64,000 bases of DNA from Pseudomonas viridiflava (GCF_900582195.1 NZ_UTHA01000227.1:62001-126000), one strand, 5' to 3'. Positions 23,148-32,615 are shown, counted from the first letter of the stretch. Numbers and translations are program-made. Notes: generated from the sequence alone by a model not told the origin.

Positions 23148-23605
23148 CACGGTCTTGCCGCCGCAATCGCCACCAGCACCAACCCGACAATCAGATTAAG
23201 CCCCACTACCCGACGAATCCGCCCCAGCACCGCCGTGCCCGCCGGCCAATCCTTCGCCTCCACCGCCGTACGCAACTCCGGCAGCATCAAGCCCTGAATA
23301 CGGATAAACAGCGCCGTCATCACCACATACAAGCCCATCATCACCTGCACATACTTCGGCGCGGTCTCGAAACCGACCTGCTGCAAATGCAACATGCCTA
23401 CACCGCTGATCGGTAACAGGATCACCGCGACCCAGACCCAACGGAAAAAACCCTGAAACACTTCCACCCACAAGGTCAGTCGGGCAGGGCCGTCGAGGGC
23501 CTTCACAGCCGCCGGGCGCAGGACCATCCAGGCGAAAAACATGCCGCCGACCCAGACCAGGGCGGACAGCACATGCAAGGGGTAAACGAGGCTAAAAAGT
23601 GTCAT
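23147..23605 (-). CDS. CopD-family membrane protein
   Basis: 152-residue inner-membrane protein with four hydrophobic helices: YPLHVLSALVWVGGMFFAWM, WVWVAVILLPISGVGMLHL, YVQVMMGLYVVMTALFI and VVGLNLIVGLVLVAIAA. HVLSALVWVGG with its His is the CopD-domain signature, a motif linked to haem or copper handling (family knowledge). The start is ATG 23605; the frame extends upstream without a better RBS. It stands alone and divergent from dinG. Confidence 0.85.
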   Translation of the reverse strand: MTLFSLVYPLHVLSALVWVGGMFFAWMVLRPAAVKALDGPARLTLWVEVFQGFFRWVWVAVILLPISGVGMLHLQQVGFETAPKYVQVMMGLYVVMTALFIRIQGLMLPELRTAVEAKDWPAGTAVLGRIRRVVGLNLIVGLVLVAIAAARP

Positions 23606-23705
23606 TGGGTTACTCCGTTCTGCGCGGGATCGATTCGCGGGGTATGATAGCCGCCGATCCAAACCACTGAAAATTTATCCAGCGTTTTTTTGCGCCCGAC
23701 ACTCA

Positions 23706-25850
23706 ATGATCAGCACTGAACTCAAAACCACGATCCAGGGCGCCTACTCGCGTTTTCTAGAGGCCAAGAGCCTCAAGCCGCGTTACGGCCAGCGCCTGAT
23801 GATCGCTGAAATCGCCAAAGTCCTCGGGGATATCGACACCGACGACGAAGGTCGGCGCAGTGGCGACCCCGCGATTGTCGCGGTGGAAGCCGGCACCGGT
23901 ACCGGCAAGACAGTGGCCTACAGCCTGGCCGCGATCCCCACCGCCAAACTCGCTGGCAAGCGCCTGGTCATTGCCACCGCGACCGTGGCCCTGCAAGAGC
24001 AGATCGTCTACAAGGATTTGCCTGACCTGATGCGCAACAGCGGGCTGAATTTCAGCTTCGCGCTGGCCAAGGGCCGTGGCCGCTACATGTGCCTGTCCAA
24101 GCTCGACATGCTCTTGCAGGAAGGCCACGCGCAAACCGCCACCGCCCAGCTGTTCGAGGAAGAAGGCTTCAAGATCGAGGTCGATGAGGCCAGTCAGAAG
24201 CTGTTCACCAGCATGATCGAAAAGCTCGCCGGCAATAAATGGGACGGCGACCGCGACAGCTGGCCGAATGCGCTGGAAGACGCCGACTGGGCGCGCCTGA
24301 CCACCGATCACAGCCAGTGCACCAACCGCCATTGCCCGAACTTCGGCCAGTGCGCCTTCTACAAGGCCCGCGAAGGCATGGGCAAGGTCGACGTGATCGT
24401 CACCAACCACGACATGGTTCTGGCTGACCTGGCATTGGGCGGCGGTGCGGTATTGCCGGATCCTCGCGACACCATTTACGTGTTCGACGAAGGGCATCAC
24501 CTGCCGGACAAGGCCATCGGCCACTTCGCTCACTACACGCGCCTGCGTTCCACCGCCGACTGGCTGGAAACCACCGCGAAGAACCTGACCAAACTGCTGG
24601 CCCAGCATCCGCTGCCGGGCGACCTTGGCAAGTTGATCGAGCAGGTGCCGGAGCTGGCGCGCGAGATCAAGGCCCAGCAACAGTTCATGTTCAGCGCCTG
24701 CGAACAAGTCGCTGATTTCAAACCCGGCGAAGACGTCGAGGGCCGTGAGCGCCCGCGCCATCGCTTCGTCGCCGGGGTGATTCCCGAACACATGCGCGAA
24801 ATGGGCATCGAGCTGAAAAAGGGCTTCTCGCGTCTGAACGATCTGTTCACGCGCCTGACCGACCTGCTCAAGGAAGGCATGGATGGCGAGGTGAACATCG
24901 GTATCGCCAGCAATCAGGCCGAAGAGTGGTACCCGCTGTTCGGCAGCCTGTTGTCCCGCGCATCGGGCAACTGGGAACTGTGGACGGCGTTCACCGCCGA
25001 AGACCCGGAAGACAGCCCGCCGATGGCGCGCTGGCTGACCCTGGCCGAAAGCGGTTCGCTGTTCGACATCGAGGTCAACGCCAGCCCGATACTTGCCGCT
25101 GAGACTTTGCGCCGCAGCCTGTGGAACGTGGCTTACGGTTGCCTGGTGACCTCGGCGACCTTGACCGCGCTGGGCACTTTCGACCGCTTCCGCATGCGCG
25201 CCGGTCTGCCGAAAAAGGCCGTCACGGCTGTCGTGCCGAGTCCGTTTCACCATGCCGACGCCGGTGTGTTGCGGGTGCCGGATCTGAAGGCGGATCCGCG
25301 CGATGCCGCCGCCCACACGGCCGCGATCATTCGTGAACTGCCGGATCTGGTCGAAGGTTCGCGTGGCACGCTGGTGCTGTTCTCTTCGCGTAAACAGATG
25401 CAGGACGTGTTTGACGGCCTCGACCGCGACTGGCGCAAGCAAGTGTTCATTCAAGGCAACCTGTCGAAACAGGAAACCCTGAACAAGCACAAGGCGCGGG
25501 TCGATGGCGGTGATTCCAGCGTGCTGTTCGGTCTGGCCAGCTTCGCCGAAGGTGTCGACTTGCCCGGTGCCTACTGCGAGCACGTGGTGATCGCCAAGAT
25601 CCCGTTCTCGGTGCCGGACGATCCGGTCGAAGCGGCTCTCTCGGAATGGATCGAAGCCCGTGGCGGCAATCCGTTCATGGAAATCTCGGTGCCCGACGCT
25701 TCGCTGAAACTGGTTCAGGCCTGCGGGCGTCTGCTGCGTACCGAAGAAGACCGCGGCACCATCACCTTGCTCGATCGGCGCCTGGTCACCCAGCGCTATG
25801 GCAAGGCGATCCTCAATGCGTTGCCTCCTTTCCGTCGTGAAATATCCTGA
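23706..25850 (+). CDS. dinG: ATP-dependent DNA helicase DinG
   Basis: 714-residue XPD-like SF2 helicase with an iron-sulfur cluster, which resolves R-loops and other structures and is damage-inducible in E. coli. Walker A GTGTGKT (63-69); four cluster cysteines C129, C205, C210 and C216; DEGHH box (261-265); late motifs LFSSRKQMQDVF, FAEGVDLPGAYCEHVVI and QACGRLLRTEEDRGTI. Full length, all key residues present. No clear LexA box was found just upstream. The next gene starts about 95 bp downstream on the same strand. Confidence 0.95.
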   Translation: MISTELKTTIQGAYSRFLEAKSLKPRYGQRLMIAEIAKVLGDIDTDDEGRRSGDPAIVAVEAGTGTGKTVAYSLAAIPTAKLAGKRLVIATATVALQEQIVYKDLPDLMRNSGLNFSFALAKGRGRYMCLSKLDMLLQEGHAQTATAQLFEEEGFKIEVDEASQKLFTSMIEKLAGNKWDGDRDSWPNALEDADWARLTTDHSQCTNRHCPNFGQCAFYKAREGMGKVDVIVTNHDMVLADLALGGGAVLPDPRDTIYVFDEGHHLPDKAIGHFAHYTRLRSTADWLETTAKNLTKLLAQHPLPGDLGKLIEQVPELAREIKAQQQFMFSACEQVADFKPGEDVEGRERPRHRFVAGVIPEHMREMGIELKKGFSRLNDLFTRLTDLLKEGMDGEVNIGIASNQAEEWYPLFGSLLSRASGNWELWTAFTAEDPEDSPPMARWLTLAESGSLFDIEVNASPILAAETLRRSLWNVAYGCLVTSATLTALGTFDRFRMRAGLPKKAVTAVVPSPFHHADAGVLRVPDLKADPRDAAAHTAAIIRELPDLVEGSRGTLVLFSSRKQMQDVFDGLDRDWRKQVFIQGNLSKQETLNKHKARVDGGDSSVLFGLASFAEGVDLPGAYCEHVVIAKIPFSVPDDPVEAALSEWIEARGGNPFMEISVPDASLKLVQACGRLLRTEEDRGTITLLDRRLVTQRYGKAILNALPPFRREIS

Positions 25851-25945
25851 GACATCGGTGGGCAGTTTTGCCCGCCGTGTTGTCTATCTCTCTGCCATCG
25901 CTTTTCCATTGGCCATTGTTGGTCGTTAGGGAGAACTCCGTTCTT

Positions 25946-28426
25946 ATGATCCGCCGTTCGTTGCCTGCCGTTTTCGCTTTGATCTTCGCCACGCCGCTGT
26001 TAGCGGCGCCTGCGGGTCAGCAGACCCTGTTCAACTTCGTTCGTCCCGCTGACGTGGTCAAAGTTGCGACCGAAAATGCCGATCTGCCGCAAGCCAACGC
26101 CGAACAGACACCGGAAGGTGAAGTGCTGCGCCGGGTGACGTTCAACCCGGTGGCCCGTCCGACCTTGCGTCTGACGCCGCAGACCGGCGCGTGGGACTGG
26201 TCGCAGTCCGGCATGATGACCCTGCGCTTGCAGAGTGCGATGAACTGGGCCGTGACGGTTTATGTGCAAATCCAAAGCAACGACGGCCGCACGCTGGTCA
26301 GCCGCGTCGACCTGCCGGCCGGGCCTGCGCAAACACTTTTGGTACCGCTGGTGGCCTCTACGACGCTGAGCCAAGGCATGAAAGCCGGGCCGCCCATGCC
26401 GATGACAGTCGATGGTCAGCGGATCCTGCTGGCCAGCAGCAGCGGCGAAATCGATCGCAGCCAAGTGGTTTCGGTGAGCCTGTCGATGGATCAGCCGAAA
26501 GTCGCCCAGAGCCTGCTGCTCGAACGCTTTGGCGTGCAGGACGGCGACTCGGTCACCCAAGCGGTGTACGGCAATCTGGTTGATGCGTACGGGCAGTCGA
26601 CCCGCAGCAAGTGGCCGGAAAAGGTCAGCAACGACGAACAACTGAAATCCGCCGCTGCCAAGGAACAGCAACAGCTGAAAACCTGGCTCGCCGAGCGTGA
26701 AAAGTCCTCGCTGGACAAGTTCGGTGGCTGGAGCAAAGGCCCGGCCTTCAAGGCCAGCGGTTTCTTCCGCACTGAAAAGCGTGATGGCCGCTGGTATCTG
26801 GTCACGCCTGAAGGTCATCCGTTTTACTCGCTGGGCGTGAACACCGTCAGCCCGCAGGTCAACCAGACCTACGTGGCCGGCCGTGAGTACATGTTTGAAT
26901 CCCTGCCTAAACCCGAAGAACCGTTGGCCAAGCATTTTGGCGAGGGTGACAACCGTGGCGGCAACGGTGTTGATCAGGGCCGGGGATACGGCAACGGGCG
27001 CTGGTACGACTTCTACGGCGCGAACCTGCAGCGCGTGTACGGTGAACCGTGCAAAGCCGACAGTGAGAGCAAATCCGGGGTAGCAGAAGCGGCCAGGACT
27101 GAAGCCGCTGAAACGGCGGCGGTGAAAGCCGCCGAGCCTGCCGCGGTACCTGTCGAGCCGAAGTCCGGCGTCGCTGAAGCGGCCAAAACCGAAACCGTAC
27201 AAGCGACGACAGAAAAAGCTGCCGAACCGTGCAAGGCCACCATCGATGAGCAACAGTGGGCCGCCCACACCCTCGATCGCCTGCAAGCCTGGGGCTTCAA
27301 CACGGTCGGCAACTGGAGTGCCGATTCGCTAACTGAAGCCGAGCGCGTGCCGTACACCTTGCCGTTGTCGATTGTCGGCGACTACACCAGCATCAGCACC
27401 GGCAGCGACTGGTGGGGCGGTATGCCGGATCCATTCGACCCGCGTTTCGCCATGGCCACCGAGCGCGCCGTCGCCATCGCCGCCCGCGATCACCGTGACG
27501 ATCCATGGCTGATCGGCTATTACGCCGACAACGAACTGGCCTGGGCCGGCCCCGGCGACGACCCGAAATCCCGTTATGCGCTGGCCTACGGCACCTTGAA
27601 AATGACCACTGACGTACCGGCCAAGCGTGCGTTCCTCAAGCAGTTGCGCGACAAGTACCGCAATCAGGCGGGGCTGTCGAAGGCGTGGGGCATCGATCTG
27701 CCCGCGTGGGAATTGATGGAAGACCCGGGTTTTGTTCCGCCGCTGCCGAGCCCGGAACATCCGGAAATCGAGGCAGACTTCAAATATTTCCAGAAGGTTT
27801 TCGCCGATACCTACTTCAAAACCATTTCCGACTCGCTGAAATGGCACGCGCCGAACCAGTTGCTGCTTGGCGGCCGTTTCGCCATCAGTACGCCGGAAGC
27901 CGTGGCGTCCTGCGCGCAGTATTGCGATGTGCTGAGCTTCAATATGTACACGCTCAAACCGCAGGATGGTTATGACTTTGCCGCCCTGAGCGCTCTGGAC
28001 AAACCGGTACTGATCACCGAATTCAACTTCGGCTCAGCGGATCGTGGCCCGTTCTGGGGCGGCGTGACGCAACTGGCCAAGGAAGAAGATCGCGGGCCGG
28101 CGTATGCCAACTTCCTCAAGCAAGCGTTGAGCGAGCCGTCGATTGTCGGCGTGCATTGGTTCCAGTATCTGGATCAACCGGTGACCGGGCGTCTGCTCGA
28201 TGGCGAAAACGGTCATTTCGGTCTGGTCGGAGTGACGGATCTGCCGTATCAGGGCTTTGTCGAAACGGTGCGCAAAAGCAACTTGCAAGCGATTGATCAG
28301 CTTGGCAAAGAGGCTGAGAAAGCGGCCGCAGCGGCGGGGCATGAGGCTGAGGGCGGGCGCAAAGGCGAGGCCGGTAAAGGGCCAGGGGCAGGGCATGCCG
28401 GTGGTCATTCCGGCAATGGTCACTAA
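25946..28426 (+). CDS. Agarase-like glycoside hydrolase with internal low-complexity insert
   Basis: 826-residue secreted protein (signal peptide cut after ATPLLA). Residues 25-200 form a beta-rich carbohydrate-binding-like domain; about 240-720 is a (beta/alpha)8 glycoside hydrolase domain of the beta-agarase type, with acid/base Glu in YYADNELAW (about E530) and nucleophile Glu in LITEFNFGSADRG (about E692). Between residues about 370 and 432 an Ala/Glu/Lys-rich stretch interrupts the domain and carries KSGVAEAA twice. The C terminus is a Gly/His-rich tail (GAGHAGGHSGNGH). Start: ATG 25946 opens the signal peptide; AGGGAG lies about 14 bases upstream. The true substrate is unknown. Confidence 0.75.
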   Translation: MIRRSLPAVFALIFATPLLAAPAGQQTLFNFVRPADVVKVATENADLPQANAEQTPEGEVLRRVTFNPVARPTLRLTPQTGAWDWSQSGMMTLRLQSAMNWAVTVYVQIQSNDGRTLVSRVDLPAGPAQTLLVPLVASTTLSQGMKAGPPMPMTVDGQRILLASSSGEIDRSQVVSVSLSMDQPKVAQSLLLERFGVQDGDSVTQAVYGNLVDAYGQSTRSKWPEKVSNDEQLKSAAAKEQQQLKTWLAEREKSSLDKFGGWSKGPAFKASGFFRTEKRDGRWYLVTPEGHPFYSLGVNTVSPQVNQTYVAGREYMFESLPKPEEPLAKHFGEGDNRGGNGVDQGRGYGNGRWYDFYGANLQRVYGEPCKADSESKSGVAEAARTEAAETAAVKAAEPAAVPVEPKSGVAEAAKTETVQATTEKAAEPCKATIDEQQWAAHTLDRLQAWGFNTVGNWSADSLTEAERVPYTLPLSIVGDYTSISTGSDWWGGMPDPFDPRFAMATERAVAIAARDHRDDPWLIGYYADNELAWAGPGDDPKSRYALAYGTLKMTTDVPAKRAFLKQLRDKYRNQAGLSKAWGIDLPAWELMEDPGFVPPLPSPEHPEIEADFKYFQKVFADTYFKTISDSLKWHAPNQLLLGGRFAISTPEAVASCAQYCDVLSFNMYTLKPQDGYDFAALSALDKPVLITEFNFGSADRGPFWGGVTQLAKEEDRGPAYANFLKQALSEPSIVGVHWFQYLDQPVTGRLLDGENGHFGLVGVTDLPYQGFVETVRKSNLQAIDQLGKEAEKAAAAAGHEAEGGRKGEAGKGPGAGHAGGHSGNGH

Positions 28427-28440
28427 GCTGTGATGCTTTA

Positions 28441-28515
28441 AAAAGATCGCAGCCTGCGGCAGCTCTTACTGAGAAACGCAATCCATGTAGGAGCTGCCGC
28501 AGGCTGCGATCTTTT
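28441..28515. repeat. Long perfect inverted repeat GATCGCAGCCTGCGGCAGCTC
   Basis: AAAAGATCGCAGCCTGCGGC (continuing AGCTC) at the left is mirrored by GAGCTGCCGCAGGCTGCGAT plus CTTTT at the right, with a loop of about 25 bases. It follows the hydrolase gene and can act as a terminator. The sequence is a common pseudomonad intergenic repeat type. Confidence 0.8.
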
Positions 28516-28616
28516 GACTTGGCTTTTAACCGTCCGGCCCGCAGCTGTTCCCAAATCCCTCAAGGGCTGGAACAATGCGGGCCACTTTGTAGAGCGTTTT
28601 CGCGGGGGAGTTGCGG

Positions 28617-29762
28617 GTGCAGATTCAGGGACATTACGAGCTTCAATTCGAAGCAGTGCGCGAAGCTTTCGCCGCACTGTTCGACGATCCCCAGGAACGC
28701 GGCGCAGCCCTGTGCATCAAGGTCGGTGGAGAAACCGTCCTCGACCTGTGGTCCGGCACGGCCGACAAGGACGGCATTGAGGCCTGGCACAGCGACACCA
28801 TCGCCAACCTGTTTTCCTGCACCAAAACCTTCACCGCCGTCACCGCGCTGCAATTGGTCGGCGAAGGCAAGCTGCAACTGGATGTTCCGGTTGCGCGCTA
28901 CTGGCCGGAATTCGCCGCCGCCGGCAAAGAGTCCGTGACCCTGCGCCAATTGCTTTGCCACCAGGCCGGTCTGCCAGCTCTGCGTCAATTGCTCGCGCCG
29001 GAAGCGCTGTATGACTGGCAAACCATGGTCGATGCCCTCGCGGCTGAGACACCGTGGTGGACGCCGGGCACTGGTCACGGCTATGCGGCGATCACTTACG
29101 GCTGGCTGATCGGCGAATTGCTGCGCCGTGCCGACGGCCGCGGGCCGGGTGAATCGATCGTCGCCCGTGTGGCCAAACCGTTGGGTCTGGATTTCCACGT
29201 TGGTCTGGCTGACGAAGAATTCCATCGCGTGGCGCATATCGCGCGCGGCAAGGGCAACGCCGGTGATGCCGCCGCGCAACGTCTGCTGCAAGTGACCATG
29301 CGCGAGCCAACCGCCATGACCACTCGCGCTTTTACCAACCCACCTTCAGTGCTCACCAGCACCAACAAACCGGAATGGCGGCGCATGCAGCAACCAGCGG
29401 CCAACGGCCACGGCAATGCGCGCAGTCTGGCCGGTTTCTACGCGGGCCTGCTCGACGGTAGTCTGCTCGAAAGCGACATGCTCGAAGAGCTGACCCGCGA
29501 ACACAGCCTCGGTGAAGACAAGACACTGTTGACCCAGACCCGTTTTGGTCTGGGCTGCATGCTCGATCAACCGGACGTGCCCAACGCGACCTACGGCCTC
29601 GGCCCTCGTGCATTCGGTCATCCAGGTGCGGGCGGCTCCATCGGTTTTGCTGACCCTGAGCATGATGTCGCCTTCGGTTTTGTGACAAATACCCTTGGGC
29701 CGTACGTCTTGATGGATCCGCGCGCGCAGAAGCTCGCACGGGTGCTTGCCACTTGTCTGTAA
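28617..29762 (+). CDS. Serine hydrolase of the class C beta-lactamase/EstB family
   Basis: 381-residue esterase-type enzyme. The S-x-x-K motif is SCTK (S67, K70). The second motif Tyr is in GHGYAAITYGW (about Y156). The third motif is HPGAGG, as in family VIII esterases, rather than the KTG of beta-lactamases. No signal peptide, so it is cytoplasmic. The start is GTG 28617, with GGGGGAG 6 bases upstream; a TTG at 28611 is possible but lies on top of that RBS. Substrate unknown; ester hydrolysis is more likely than beta-lactam resistance. Confidence 0.85.
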   Translation: MQIQGHYELQFEAVREAFAALFDDPQERGAALCIKVGGETVLDLWSGTADKDGIEAWHSDTIANLFSCTKTFTAVTALQLVGEGKLQLDVPVARYWPEFAAAGKESVTLRQLLCHQAGLPALRQLLAPEALYDWQTMVDALAAETPWWTPGTGHGYAAITYGWLIGELLRRADGRGPGESIVARVAKPLGLDFHVGLADEEFHRVAHIARGKGNAGDAAAQRLLQVTMREPTAMTTRAFTNPPSVLTSTNKPEWRRMQQPAANGHGNARSLAGFYAGLLDGSLLESDMLEELTREHSLGEDKTLLTQTRFGLGCMLDQPDVPNATYGLGPRAFGHPGAGGSIGFADPEHDVAFGFVTNTLGPYVLMDPRAQKLARVLATCL

Positions 29763-29875
29763 AGTTTCATCCGAGGTCCCAGGGTCGGAACCTCAAGCGG
29801 TTTTTCGTTTCAAAACGGCTGTTTATCCGGGCGAAAGTGCTCTGATTTTTCATTACTTCATTTTGTGGATTTTCA

Positions 29876-30982
29876 ATGTCATCTAAAAAGACCCTCGCCC
29901 TGGCCCTGTGTGTAGCGATCACCGGTTGTGCACAGACCCCGAAAAACGATGCGGACGGTGGCAGTTGGTGGCCGTTCGGTTCGTCCGACAAAGTTGCGGC
30001 CAAGGAGCCAGCACCGGCTCCAGCCCCTCTGAAACCTGCGGCCACTGCACCCGTGGCCAAGACTGAAAGCAGCAGCCCGTGGTACTGGCCGTTCGGTTCC
30101 GATGATGAAGCCGTCAAAGCGGACATGAAGGCTGAGGTTGCCCCGGAAGCGAAAAAGCCAGTAGCCGTTGCCAAAGCTGAAGCCGACGCGGGTGGCAAAT
30201 GGTGGTGGCCGTTCGGCGGCAAGGATCAACCCACGACCAAAGCCGTGCCGATGCCGGATCCGAAAGTGACCCAGGCCTGGCTCGACGATTACGAGCCGCG
30301 TCTGCGTGAAGCGGTCAAGGACAGCAACCTGCAACTCGAACGCCGTGAAAACGTGCTGGTCGTGACGGCACCGGTCGAAGGTTCGTTCAACCCGGATCGT
30401 CCAGCCATGCTGCTGCCGGTCACCCTCGGCCCGTTCACCCGAGTGGCGAAAATCCTTGAAGCCGACCCGAAAACTGCCGTGCTGGTCCTTGGCCACAGCG
30501 ATTCCAGCGGTGCCGCGCCTGCCAACATCAAACTGAGCCAGGAACGTGCCCAGTCCATTGCGGCGATCTTCCGTCTCAGCGGCTTGCAGCGTGATCGCCT
30601 GATGCTGCGCGGCATGGGTTCCGAAGCGCCGCGTGCAGCCAACGACAGCGTTGAGGGTCGTGCCCTGAACCGTCGCGTTGAGCTGCTGGTGACCCCGCAG
30701 AACACCATGGTTGCCCTGCTGAGCAAGTACAACATGCCGGCACCGAAGCCAGTGACCATGGTTGCTGCGCAGGACGCCAAGCCCGCTGCCAAACCGGTGA
30801 CCCCGGCCCCAGCCGCGAAAAAAGCAGCTGTGCCAGCGACCAAAAAAGCTCCGGTGAAAAAAGCTGCTGCCAAGGCGCCGGCTAAAAAGGCCCCGGCCAA
30901 GGCCCCAGCGAAAAAGACTGCGCCAGCCAAAGCCGCCGCAACCGACAAGAAAGTCGCCGCGACCGATGCCACCAAGAAGTGA
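29876..30982 (+). CDS. OmpA-like lipoprotein with three W-W-P-F-G repeats and a Lys/Ala/Pro tail
   Basis: 368 residues. Lipobox ITGC (C18). Three short motifs, SWWPFG (30-35), WYWPFG (69-74) and WWWPFG (109-114), are spaced about 40 residues apart by Pro/Ala/Lys linkers. An OmpA-type domain follows at about residues 130-285 (VLVLGHSDSSGAAP, GRALNRRVELLV). The last 80 residues are a basic PAKKAPAKAPAKK tail like that of histone H1-like proteins. The OmpA domain suggests peptidoglycan contact. The purpose of the Trp repeats and the basic tail is unknown. It lies 24 bp upstream of pdxH. Confidence 0.8.
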   Translation: MSSKKTLALALCVAITGCAQTPKNDADGGSWWPFGSSDKVAAKEPAPAPAPLKPAATAPVAKTESSSPWYWPFGSDDEAVKADMKAEVAPEAKKPVAVAKAEADAGGKWWWPFGGKDQPTTKAVPMPDPKVTQAWLDDYEPRLREAVKDSNLQLERRENVLVVTAPVEGSFNPDRPAMLLPVTLGPFTRVAKILEADPKTAVLVLGHSDSSGAAPANIKLSQERAQSIAAIFRLSGLQRDRLMLRGMGSEAPRAANDSVEGRALNRRVELLVTPQNTMVALLSKYNMPAPKPVTMVAAQDAKPAAKPVTPAPAAKKAAVPATKKAPVKKAAAKAPAKKAPAKAPAKKTAPAKAAATDKKVAATDATKK

Positions 30983-31006
30983 TCCGCTAACGAAAAGGAA
31001 TGCGCC

Positions 31007-31654
31007 ATGACCCAGGCTCTGGCAGATATGCGTCGTGATTACACCCGGGATGGTCTGACCGAGGCGCAAGCCCCGGCCGAGCCGTTTGCGTTGTTCCACC
31101 AGTGGTTTGCCGACGCGGTGAAAACCGAACAGGCACCGGTGGAGGCCAACGCCATGACCCTGGCCACGGTCGACAAGGATGGGCGACCGCACTGTCGCAT
31201 TCTGCTGCTCAAGGGCCTGGACGAGCAGGGTTTCACCTTCTTCACCAACTACGACAGCGCCAAGGGCCAGCACCTGGCGGCCAACCCGTTCGCCGCCATG
31301 ACCTTCTTCTGGCCAACTCTGGAGCGCCAGGTGCGCATCGAAGGGCGGGTGGTGAAGGTCACGCCCGCGGAGTCCGATGCTTATTATCAGGTGCGTCCGC
31401 TGGGTAGCCGCCTCGGTGCCTGGGCATCACCGCAGAGCCGGGTGATCAACGGGCGCGGTGAACTGGAAGATTTGCTCAAGGCCACCGAGCAGCGTTTCTC
31501 CGACGCGCAACCCGACTGCCCTGAACACTGGGGCGGTTATCGCTTGCTGCCGGAGCGCATCGAATTCTGGCAGGGCCGTCCGAGCCGTCTGCACGATCGC
31601 CTCAACTACCGTGTGCAGGGCGCCGACTGGATTCTTGAACGTCTGGCACCCTGA
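31007..31654 (+). CDS. pdxH: Pyridoxamine 5'-phosphate oxidase
   Basis: 215-residue FMN enzyme that oxidises pyridoxine or pyridoxamine phosphate to pyridoxal phosphate. Landmarks: MTLATVDKDGRPHCRILLLK (FMN and substrate site), FFTNYDSAKGQHLAANP, WASPQSRVI, then EFWQGRPSRLHDR near the C terminus with the substrate-binding Arg and His. Full length. It starts 24 bp after the W-repeat lipoprotein, so the two may share a transcript. It faces a small convergent gene 5 bp away. Confidence 0.96.
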   Translation: MTQALADMRRDYTRDGLTEAQAPAEPFALFHQWFADAVKTEQAPVEANAMTLATVDKDGRPHCRILLLKGLDEQGFTFFTNYDSAKGQHLAANPFAAMTFFWPTLERQVRIEGRVVKVTPAESDAYYQVRPLGSRLGAWASPQSRVINGRGELEDLLKATEQRFSDAQPDCPEHWGGYRLLPERIEFWQGRPSRLHDRLNYRVQGADWILERLAP

Positions 31655-31659
31655 GCAGT

Positions 31660-31896
31660 CTACCGAGCGGGATAGCCTGCCGCAGCGGCCTCCAGCCACT
31701 TCGGCAGATCCCGGCGCTTGATCTTCTGCGCCTGAGCGTTCGCCAACTGTTCGAGCATGAAGGCGCGTTTGTCTTCATCCTTGCCCGCCAGCGACAGCGC
31801 CAGGTCGCGATCCATCCAGCGTTTGATCTGCACGTACAACCACCCATGGAAGTACAAACCGGCGACCGTGGTAACGACGATGATGAAGTAATCCAT
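31660..31896 (-). CDS. Small membrane-anchored hypothetical protein
   Basis: 78 residues with one N-terminal membrane helix (FIIVVTTVAGLYFHGWLYV) and a charged cytoplasmic-type helix (DEDKRAFMLEQLANAQAQKI). RBS AAGGA before the ATG at 31896. It ends 5 bp from the convergent pdxH. No function recognised. Confidence 0.65.
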   Translation of the reverse strand: MDYFIIVVTTVAGLYFHGWLYVQIKRWMDRDLALSLAGKDEDKRAFMLEQLANAQAQKIKRRDLPKWLEAAAAGYPAR

Positions 31897-32075
31897 GAAA
31901 ATCCTTGGTGTCCGTGGCGCAGAATCGGTAATTTGGCGCTACTGTAGGGCTACATCAGGGAGAGCGTGCAGGTGTCTGTACCGCGCCTGAATGAAAGCCA
32001 ATTTATCCGGGCGGTGTCGTGACAGGCGTCAAGCCACGGAGTTTAATGACTATATGTTTCTTTGGAGTTGATGCT

Positions 32076-32540
32076 ATGCGTAAGTCTGTTCTGCTGGTTG
32101 CTTCCTTTTCCACGATGGCGATGTTGCTTACCGGCTGCCAATCGAGCCTGACCGGTGACTCCTACTCCCGTGACGAAGCGCGTCGTGTGCAGACGATTCG
32201 CATGGGCACCATCGAATCCCTGCGTCCGGTGAAAATCGAAGGCACCAAGACCCCAATCGGCGGCGCTGCAGGCGCAGTGGTCGGCGGCGTCGGCGGCAGC
32301 GCTATCGGCGGCGGCAAGGGCAGCATCGTTGCTGCCGTTATCGGTGCGGTGGCGGGCGGTCTGATCGGTTCGGCGACGGAAGAAGGTTTGACCCGCACCC
32401 AAGGCGTGGAAATCACCGTACGTGAGGACGACGGCAGCATGCGTGCCTATGTGCAGCAGGTGCAGGAGAATGAAGTGTTCCGCGTTGGCGAGCGCGTGCG
32501 CATCTCCACCGTTGGCGGGACCAGCCGCGTTTCGCACTAA
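32076..32540 (+). CDS. SlyB/Pcp-like glycine-zipper lipoprotein
   Basis: 154-residue outer-membrane lipoprotein. Lipobox LTGC (C21); a glycine-zipper 2TM region (GGAAGAVVGGVGGSAIGGG and VIGAVAGGLIGSATEEG, residues 63-105); then a C-terminal beta domain (GVEITVREDDGSMRAYVQQV). This is the SlyB family plan; SlyB proteins stabilise outer-membrane proteins under stress in enterobacteria. The start is ATG 32076, with TGGAG 8-12 bases upstream. It has its own terminator and marks the left edge of the accessory island. Confidence 0.88.
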   Translation: MRKSVLLVASFSTMAMLLTGCQSSLTGDSYSRDEARRVQTIRMGTIESLRPVKIEGTKTPIGGAAGAVVGGVGGSAIGGGKGSIVAAVIGAVAGGLIGSATEEGLTRTQGVEITVREDDGSMRAYVQQVQENEVFRVGERVRISTVGGTSRVSH

Positions 32541-32555
32541 GCGGGATGTAGGGCA

Positions 32556-32595
32556 AAGAAAACCCCGATCAGGTGACTGGTCGGGGTTTTTCTTT
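32556..32595 (+). terminator. Terminator after the SlyB-like gene
   Basis: AAAACCCCGATC and GGTCGGGGTTTT arms are flanked by AAAG and a T-rich run (TTTTTCTTT), starting 15 bp after the stop codon. Confidence 0.85.
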
Positions 32596-32615
32596 ATTGT
32601 TTTCAGCTCGTTGAG

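Noticed and set aside
28617..29762. The esterase as a beta-lactam resistance gene
   Set aside because: The third motif is HPGAGG, not KTG, and there is no signal peptide to reach the periplasm, so an esterase of the EstB type is a better reading.
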